Origin: JAQVPN01 sp036170435
GTDB taxonomy: Bacteria > Patescibacteriota > Gracilibacteria > BD1-5 > UBA6164
Direction of reading: 5' to 3'
Assembly: GCA_036170435.1 (NCBI GenBank)
Contig: JAVHPF010000063.1
Location: 1-35,483 of the forward strand
DNA: 35,483 nt
In this document: positions 28,879-35,483 of the stretch, piece by piece
How the letters are laid out: the number at the start of each line of letters is the position of its first letter
How positions within the stretch are numbered: the stretch's first letter is position 1
The notes under the pieces: model-generated
What the model was told of the DNA's origin: nothing
Seen by the model: only the letters and a program-made list of their open reading frames with translations
Databases searched by the model: none
Made by a program: the position numbers and the translations under genes

Positions 28879-29781
28879 CTAGATATATTTTTTACTTGAG
28901 AAATAGCCACTCAATGCTCAAAGACTAGAAAAAACAACTAATTCTATCAAGAATAAATTCATACTTGTATTATTAAAAACAAATTCTTTATATGAAAATG
29001 ACGAAAATAAGAAATTTATATTTTGTAATAATAATAAAAATAATGCTATACTAAATGTAAAAGATAATAATACATATATAACTCATTGTAGAGAAAATGG
29101 TCAATATATAAAAATATTAGAGCCTCAAACAAGTTTAGTTATATATATTTCATCTCTATAATAGAATATAAAATTACTTATTATACTATAAACTATAACA
29201 AATATAGAAATTACAAAAACTCCTATAATAAAGTATAGTCACATTTGAAGAGTTTTAATAGTATGTATAACTTTTATAATATTATCATATTGATCCCTAT
29301 AATTTGATACATTATTTTTAGCATCTTTATTTGAATCAATAAATATAAACATTCTTTTTTCTATAATAGAATCTAATCATTCATAATCATTTAATTTAAT
29401 ATTTGATATAGAAATTGTAGCTGGAAGTGGATTTACTCAATCAGAATTTAGTATTCTAATAAGCTCTTCGTCTTTTTTCTTAAGCTCTTCCATAACTTGG
29501 TCTTTTGATTTGAAATCTATTTTTATATTTGGGAAATCTCTTGATATATCATTTAAAAGACCTAAAGTTTCAGTGGAATTTTTATCATAAGTATCTTTCA
29601 AATAAAGAGAAATTGTTAATTTATCATTTATAGAGTTCATTACTTTCAAAGTAACATTATGTAAAACAAATAGAATATTAATAAAGAATATTAATAATGT
29701 AAGAACAAGTATAGAAGAAATAGAAAGAAATTTATTTCTAAGTATATTTTTTACTGCATATTTTAAAATTCTTGGAAGCAT
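28879..29781 (-). CDS. ftsX: Cell-division ABC transporter permease FtsX
   Basis: 300 aa. RILKYAVKNILRNKFLSISS before the first helix (about 22-45), then an extracytoplasmic loop (about 46-165) with KLTISLYLKD, DFKSKDQVMEELKKKDEEL and LPATISI, all typical FtsX features, and three C-terminal helices ending in TAG. FtsX activates peptidoglycan hydrolases with FtsE. ftsE is not adjacent here, which is unusual. A longer reading from 29889 is open but would add about 36 residues encoded by a GC-rich repeat, so the ATG at 29779-29781 is preferred. It is transcribed toward the tRNA operon. Confidence 0.85.
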
Positions 29782-29805
29782 CTTATTTGTTGATTTAATA
29801 AATAA

Positions 29806-29845
29806 AACCCATCCCCCTGATGGGGGCTTCCCTTGAGAAGGGAAG
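29806..29845. repeat. GC-rich palindromic repeat upstream of ftsX
   Basis: Two stacked hairpins, CCCCC/GGGGG with TGAT loop (29813-29826) and CTTCCCTT/AAGGGAAG with GAG loop (29827-29845), next to AACCCAT. Same design as the element at 6121-6156. It lies 25 bases before the preferred ftsX start. Confidence 0.7.
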
Positions 29846-29893
29846 AAATTTAAAAGGTTTTTCATAGATATAAAATAAAAAGTTTTCAAATTT

Positions 29894-29922
29894 TTGCAAA
29901 TAAAAAAAATTTATGGTAGGAT
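29894..29922 (+). promoter_or_regulatory. Candidate promoter of the 944-residue protein gene
   Basis: TTGCAA, 17-bp spacer, TAGGAT, about 30 bases before the ATG at 29953. Confidence 0.4.
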
Positions 29923-29952
29923 AGAATAAATAATATTTAATAAATTAATTTT

Positions 29953-32787
29953 ATGAGTGAAATACAAATAAAAACACAAATAGAAAAATTACAAAATTTA
30001 GCATCAAATTGAATAGATTCTAAAGAATTAGATGAAGCTAAGTCTATTTTAGAAGTTATTAAATCAGAAAAAGCGAGCAAGACTCAACTTGAAGAAATAA
30101 TTAAATTATTACAAGATCAGACTGCTAAAAATTCTGATTATGTTGTTATAACTAAACTTTCTTCATATCAAAAAGATTTTGAAAAACTTTTATCAAACTA
30201 TAGTGAAGAAAAACAAGTTATAGTTGACGAAACTGTAGCTAATAAATCAGAAGTAATAAAAGATCAAAATAAAGTCAATGAAAATAGTGATTCTCAAAAA
30301 AGATATAATGAAAAACACATAGAAACTTATTCTCAAAGAATAAATACTGTACTCGAAAAACTAGATGAAAATGATAAAACTCAAAAAGAAATAAAAGAAG
30401 CTTTAGGGAATACTTTAATTAGTTCTAGTGATATACGAGTAAGAAATCTTCAAGACTTGTTAATAAGTTCTTGAGCAAAAATTAAGTCTGATTGATTTTT
30501 CTGACCAAAAACAATGAAAGCTTTGGAAAAAATTGTTGGAATTAAAACTGTTGATGCTCCTAAAAAAAATCATAAATCTGAACATACTCCAGCTAAAAAT
30601 ACTCTAGAAAAACATCCTAAAACTACAAATCCTACTACTACACTAAAAACTGAACCAAAAACAAAAGAAATTAAACACGAAATAGCTCAAAATATAAAAA
30701 CTAGCGATGGAAGTATAATGAGCTGAGATTTTATTAAAAACGACAAATGATTAAGAACTTTATATAATGGTACAATAAAATATCCAGATGGTAAAGTTGA
30801 TATATATGAAAATTGAAAGAAGAAAAATTATATGATTCAATATATGGCTCTTATGTGAGCTATGGTAGCCGTTGACTTAGCATGATTTACTTGAATATGA
30901 ACAGCTCCATCTCTAGTTATTTGAACCGCTTATGATGGATATAATATAAAGGAATTTTTATCATGAAATGAAGATGCTTGATGGCAAATTCTTAAAAAAT
31001 CATGATTTGTAGATCCTAGATTCAATAATTGAAAACAATCATATCTTGAATGAGCATTATCAGTACTATGATTAGTACCTTGAATGACAGCAGCTACAAA
31101 ATGATATAAAATAGCAAAATTTGCAAAAACGCTAAAACCAGAAGAACTCGCTGAATTTAATAAAATGGAATCGTTTTTCAAAGACAGATTTTTCTGAATT
31201 TGAGAAACTGCTGCTAAAAAATGACAAATATGATTAGAACATAGTAAAGAAGCTAATGATTTAAGAAAGGCTCGAGAAAAAGAAATTAAAAAAGCTGCTA
31301 AAGAGAAAAAAGTTACTGCAAAAAATGTAGAAACTAAATCTTCAGAAAAAATAGTAGAAATAAGGCATTGAAGGTACACAATAAAAATGGCAAAAGAGTT
31401 AGAGGAATCAAGAGGAGCTAATTTAGAAAATTGATTACCAACATGAATATATTCTAAATATGCTTCAAAATATGAAAATTTATATAAAGAATTAGATGCA
31501 AAGTGAATTACAGAAGTTAATTGAAAATGAATAGAAAGACGAAAAGAAATAAAAAAACTTGATAGAGAAATTGCTAAAGATTTATTAAAATCAAAAATTC
31601 CTGAAACTATTTCTGATGAAATTTTTGATGCATTTACAAAAACATGAGAAATACCAAAAGATATACTAGAATCTATTGCTAATAAAATAAAAAATTGAGA
31701 GGAAATTAGTGCTAGAGAATTATCTATTCAACAAACTTTTGGGAAAGAAATAGAAACTATTTTGCAAAAATTAGCAAAATGAGAAAAAACTACTGAAAGT
31801 ACAGTAAAAAGCACAGCTAATGAATGAACAAAAGCTACAGAAGAAACTATTAATACTGAAGCTAGAGCAAGTGAAGAAATTTTAGATAATGCTTGAAATA
31901 TTTCTAAATTTGCAAAAGGCAAATTTACTGACTTGTTTAAAAAAGAATTAAAAGAAAACCAAAGTATTACAATTTGAGAAAATACTTATAAAAAAAGAGC
32001 TGATTGAAAATTTGAAATAGAATGAGACGATATACTATATTCTGAAAAACAAATTTTAGACAAAATTAAAGATGAAGATAAAATTGTATTTCTACAATCT
32101 AGAGCTAAACAGAATATAGCTAATTTATGAGAAAAAACCATAAAATTAAAAGATTGATTTTTTGACTTTTTATGAAAATATAAAGTTTCTGAGAAAGAAG
32201 TTTTAGTAAAAGAAAATGGAACATGGAGAAAAATCACTAATGAAACTGAATTAAATAAGTTTTATAGTGATAATTTTGAAGAACTACTTAAACAGACTAA
32301 ATGAATTGATATAAAAAAAATAGCGGAAGATACTTCTAAGTCTTTTTTATCAAAATTTGATTGAAGTAAATGATCTGATGCATTAAAAGCTTTTGATAAA
32401 TGGGCCGAACAAGCATTTTTATTAAAATACTGATATAAACCTTGAAGGTGGATAACAAAAACAGCCTTGCATGAAATAGCAACACCATATAACATTTTAA
32501 AAGGAATTAAAGATGCTAAATGATTTTGAGAAACTGTAAAATCAATAATATTTGCAGATAAAGATATGTGAATTGTAAAATGAACTCTGAAAGTGTGAGC
32601 ATATGCAATCGTACCTGCTGCATGAGAGGTAATACGAAAAACAAATAATTGAGAACCCATAAATTTAAATTGAAAAGATGTAATTGAAGATTATTTAGAA
32701 TTTATGTACCTATGAATAATAAATGGATTAATTATTGAATATGTCGAAAGAAAAATTAATAAACCCGAAAATGAGACTAAAAACTAG
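29953..32787 (+). CDS. 944-residue protein with peptidoglycan-binding motif and membrane segments
   Basis: 944 aa with about 80 in-frame UGA codons. Residues 1-155 are charged coiled coil. Residues about 160-196 fit a PG_binding_1 domain: VRNLQDLLISSG, then SDGFFGPKTMKAL. A Pro/Thr/Lys linker follows (about 200-245), then a hydrophobic stretch (about 294-325: MALMGAMVAVDLAGFTGIG), a segment with LSVLGLVPGMTAATKGYK (about 370-390) and about 500 residues of Lys/Glu-rich helical sequence with a late hydrophobic helix (VGAYAIVPAAGEVI). No signal peptide. The PG-binding motif implies cell-wall contact. I do not recognise the whole; it may be a surface, secretion or attack protein. Same strand as the 835-residue gene 66 bases downstream. 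Confidence 0.75.
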
Positions 32788-32797
32788 TCTCATTTTT
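32768..32797 (+). terminator. Terminator overlapping the stop of the 944-residue gene
   Basis: 12-bp stem AAAATGAGACTA/TAGTCTCATTTT with AAAAC loop; the TAG stop lies in the 3' arm. T-run is short, so read-through into the next gene is possible. Confidence 0.6.
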
Positions 32798-32853
32798 GCT
32801 TTTAATAATAAAATATGTTAAAATGAAACAAATATAATTAATTTTTATAAATT

Positions 32854-35361
32854 ATGACAGCAGTAAGTCTTGAAAAACCTGATACAATTGAAAATATATC
32901 AAATATTGATGAATTAAAAAAATTCTGAATAGATACAAAATGAATGGAAGAATTAGTACAACCAATCAATGTATCTAGAAATGAATTAAAAAAATTCAAG
33001 GATGAAATTGATAAATTACCGGAAGCTGAAAAATTAACTAGAACAAAAGAGTTTTTGAAAGAAAAAGCAAATACTCTTTTAAAAAGTGAACAATCTCAGG
33101 ATAAATTAAAAACTGAAACTCAAAAAACAATAGAAGCTGCTGCGAAAAAAGCACAAACTTGAGTTGAATGAGCAAAAGAAGCAGCTAAAGATTTGGAAAC
33201 TAAAGCACAAACTATAGTAAGTGAAAAATGAGTAGTAGAAATGGTACAATGATTATTTAAAGATGCTTTTGCTTGATTATGAGCTTTATGAACATTCTTT
33301 TGAAATCTATTTAAAAGTTTACTTGGTATGTTATGATTTGGTGATAAAACTAAAGAAATAACTGAGAAAGCAAAAGAAACAGTAAATGAGGAAACTCAAA
33401 AAAAAGTAGAAATAATTCAGAATAATTTAAAAGAAAATAAAGAAGAATATACAAAAAGATTACAAGAAAAAGTCCCTTTAAATATTGCAAAAAAATTCTG
33501 AATAGATTTCCAAAAAGAACCAGAAAAGCTTGCAAAATTAAAAACTTTAATAGCAAAATCTTATGGAAAAATAGATGAACAGAAATTTATAGATTTAGCT
33601 GAAAAAATGAAAGATCCTACAAAAGAATGACTTTTTGTTTGAGATTCTTTCTCTTCACTTGAAGAAATTTTTTCAACTTCTTCATACTTTATGTTAGGAC
33701 TTATAAGGGAGTGAATAATTCCACCTAGTAAAATATTAATAGACATTGTTCAATGATGAGTTGATACTATAGTTATAACATTAAATACTATTGGACAAAG
33801 TGTATGAATTCAAAATATGATAAGCAGTGAACATTTCAATAAAATGATTGAATGAATGTCTCCTGAAGAAAAAGCATCTACAATGGCTATATTATATAGA
33901 AAATGATGATTATTCTTCTCTATATTATGAGCAATTTGATGGGGATCATATAAATTAGTAAATGCTTGATTAACTCCTACATCAGCTAACTGATTTAGAG
34001 TGATGCCTCAAGCAATGTTAAATGATTATCCTAAACTTATTGAAAATTTCAAAAATATAGAAAAATCATTATGAGTAGAAGCTAGTAAATCTATGTCTCC
34101 AATGTTAGTTGAAGCATTAGAAAATACAAAAAAAATCCACATGAATTATTGACTTTTAGAAGTCCTTGAAAAATCATGATATAAAAAAAATACTTTTCTA
34201 AAATTAATTAAAGACTATCCTGAATTAGAGAAAAAATTCCCTGATTTAATGGAAGAAGTAAAAAATATTCCTGCTTGAGCTAAAGAAGCTGAACTTCTTG
34301 GACAAAAGGTTTCAAATAGAATGCAATCTATAACTGTTGATAAACAATGGGCAACTAAATGAATAGTTTGAAAATTTATACAGAATCAAGATGGAAGATT
34401 ATTAAACTATAGCGAAAACCTAAATGAAGTTTCAAAAATGCAAAAAAGACTTGCATTAGAAAATAAATGAGGTTTTGCAAAATTAGCTAAAATTCAAGAA
34501 TCTATACATGTAGCTGAAGTATCAAGAAGTGGTGATAGACTTATGTATAGTTTTAAAAATGAAGTTGATTTAAAAACTTGGTTAAAAGAGTTAAACCAAG
34601 CTTGACCTGATATAGTTAGATGAGTTTTATGAAAACTCCCTATAATAGCTTTAGCATGAACTAGTTTAGCTAGTGAAGATAAAATAAAAACTCTAAAAGA
34701 TGAATTTTGGTATTTATTACCAATAGTATGACCTATTATGATGATATCAAAAGCATGAGTAAATGAGAAGTGAGAACTAGTAAATTTTACAGATGCTTCT
34801 ATATGAGCAGCATTATTTACTATGGATTCATTCCATTTAATTAAATGATGATGGAAATGAACGGCTAGTTACATATGAAGACCTGTTACTGATATGTTTG
34901 AAATAGTTAGATGAAGTGCTAGATTCTCATATACTACTGGTAAAATAATTGAAAAATGAGTACTAAAAATGGCTGAAGAGGCTGCTACAAAATTAGCTAA
35001 ATTCTGAATAAGTCCAAAAATGAGATATGCTTTTGCTGCGTGAATGATAGCAATGGTTTGATATGTAGCATATAAAGAATATACAGATAAACCTTTAAGC
35101 GAAAGTGAAGCAAAAAATGCATTAGCATCAAATAATGTAACTAAAGAAGAAAAAGAAAAAGCAACTATTGCTTTAGTACAAAACTCTCTAGATAAATTCT
35201 GATTTTCTAATATTCCTCTTAATTTAAAATGAAATACTATAGAAATTAATAAAAATAACTTAAACGGAATAAAAAATATAGAAAATACTTTTGTATTTGA
35301 TACAATAAAAGAAACTTTAGAGAAACAAAATTTAAACTGATATAATGTAAAATTAGTTTAA
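32854..35361 (+). CDS. 835-residue multi-pass membrane protein with coiled-coil N-terminus
   Basis: 835 aa, UGA-rich. An acidic coiled-coil region (about 1-125) is followed by hydrophobic segments at about 130-163 (FAGLGALGTFFGNLFKSLLG), 280-320, 351-373 (GGLFFSILGAIGWGSYKLV), 590-606 (LPIIALAGTSLAS), 619-637 (FWYLLPIVGPIMMISKAG) and 726-742 (FAAGMIAMVGYVAY), with charged stretches between and a soluble end. No catalytic motif recognised. Encoded just after the 944-residue gene with only a weak terminator between, suggesting a joint role at the membrane. No terminator seen after it: a promoter follows directly. Function unknown. Confidence 0.75.
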
Positions 35362-35371
35362 AAAATAATCC

Positions 35372-35400
35372 TTGACAATTTTAATTTTTTATACTAAACT
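35372..35400 (+). promoter_or_regulatory. Promoter of the gene at the right edge
   Basis: TTGACA, 17-bp spacer, TAAACT, about 32 bases before the ATG at 35432. Confidence 0.55.
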
Positions 35401-35431
35401 TCCCATGTTTAGAAAATAATTTAAATACATT

Positions 35432-35483
35432 ATGCAAAGAAAAACAAATATAGAAGCTCTAAAAAACGTTAAGAGCGAAAGAA
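35432..35483 (+). CDS. Start of a small basic protein, possibly bS20
   Basis: Only 17 codons are in the window (MQRKTNIEALKNVKSER). The alternation of Lys/Arg with an Ala-Leu-Lys core recalls the N-terminus of ribosomal protein bS20 (KSA.K..R..E.R), and it has its own good promoter, but the fragment is too short to decide. It runs off the right edge. Confidence 0.35.
   Translation, partial: MQRKTNIEALKNVKSER

Noticed and set aside
29782..29889. Longer N-terminus for FtsX
   Set aside because: The added residues are encoded by the GC-rich repeat and have no place in the FtsX family; the ATG at 29779-29781 fits homologues.
30930..32660. Several long open frames on minus under the 944-aa gene
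   Set aside because: They are shadows that exist because UGA-rich coding sequence has few TTA/CTA triplets in that frame; hydrophobic low-complexity translations without motifs.
1..35483. UGA as tryptophan (Mycoplasma-type code 4)
   Set aside because: UGA falls on invariant glycines (TVGYGD, DTPG, GFGPAG, SGRGELHL), not on Trp positions; Trp uses TGG as usual.
1..35483. CGA read as Trp
   Set aside because: CGA codons lie in basic or charged contexts such as KREGIPYQ in the antitoxin and RKAREKE and ERRKE in the 944-aa protein, where Arg is natural.

Overview
This window comes from an AT-rich bacterium that reads UGA as glycine (translation table 25), the code of Absconditabacteria (SR1) and Gracilibacteria in the Patescibacteria/CPR. 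Genes that look broken under the standard code become full-length when UGA is read as Gly, and UGA falls exactly on invariant glycines: both glycines of a K+ channel TVGYGD filter, the Era DTPG, the TypA SGRGELHL and two cyclase Gly-Asp motifs. Stops are otherwise TAA or TAG. I cannot decide between the two phyla.

Layout. 1-5.1 kb: K+ channel, exported DUF2202 protein, spermidine-synthase-like methyltransferase, DUF2892 membrane protein, and a fur-like/recX pair. 5.1-8.1 kb: a native FAD-dependent dehydrogenase flanked by two genes that look imported from a standard-code organism: a secreted protein with 11 GGN and no UGA glycines, and a membrane protein that ends in UGA inside its own terminator. 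8.1-12.7 kb: TraB-like protein, class III cyclase, HExxH protein and era. 12.8-17.7 kb: rpsF-ssb-rpsR, a BrnT-like toxin-antitoxin cassette between two near-identical terminators, a DUF805 protein, and typA behind a leader with a strong internal hairpin. 17.7-25.1 kb: a lipoprotein fusing cyclophilin and FKBP, a FapA/DUF342 protein, a CHASE2-cyclase/FecR operon, and a DivIC-like protein. 25.1-28.8 kb: T4SS-pilin-like membrane protein, khpA, rpsP, tRNA-Leu, rpmB, rpsJ, tuf, two tiny basic ORFs, tRNA-Ala and tRNA-Asp, mostly one long minus-strand translation cluster behind a good promoter. 28.8-35.5 kb: ftsX, then two very large same-strand proteins (944 and 835 aa) with coiled-coil and membrane segments and no recognised function, then the start of a small basic protein.

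Together the genes cover translation, envelope biogenesis and cyclic-nucleotide signalling. The signalling content (two class III cyclases, one beside a FecR sensor-like protein) is notable for a reduced genome. The least explained part is the pair of giant proteins at 29.9-35.4 kb. The sharpest evolutionary signals are the foreign genes inside a recoded genome, a GC-rich palindromic repeat sitting in frame in an enzyme gene, and two rare CGG codons whose positions suit Trp better than Arg. No intergenic stretch exceeds about 250 bases; no CRISPR array, insertion sequence or rRNA gene was seen.
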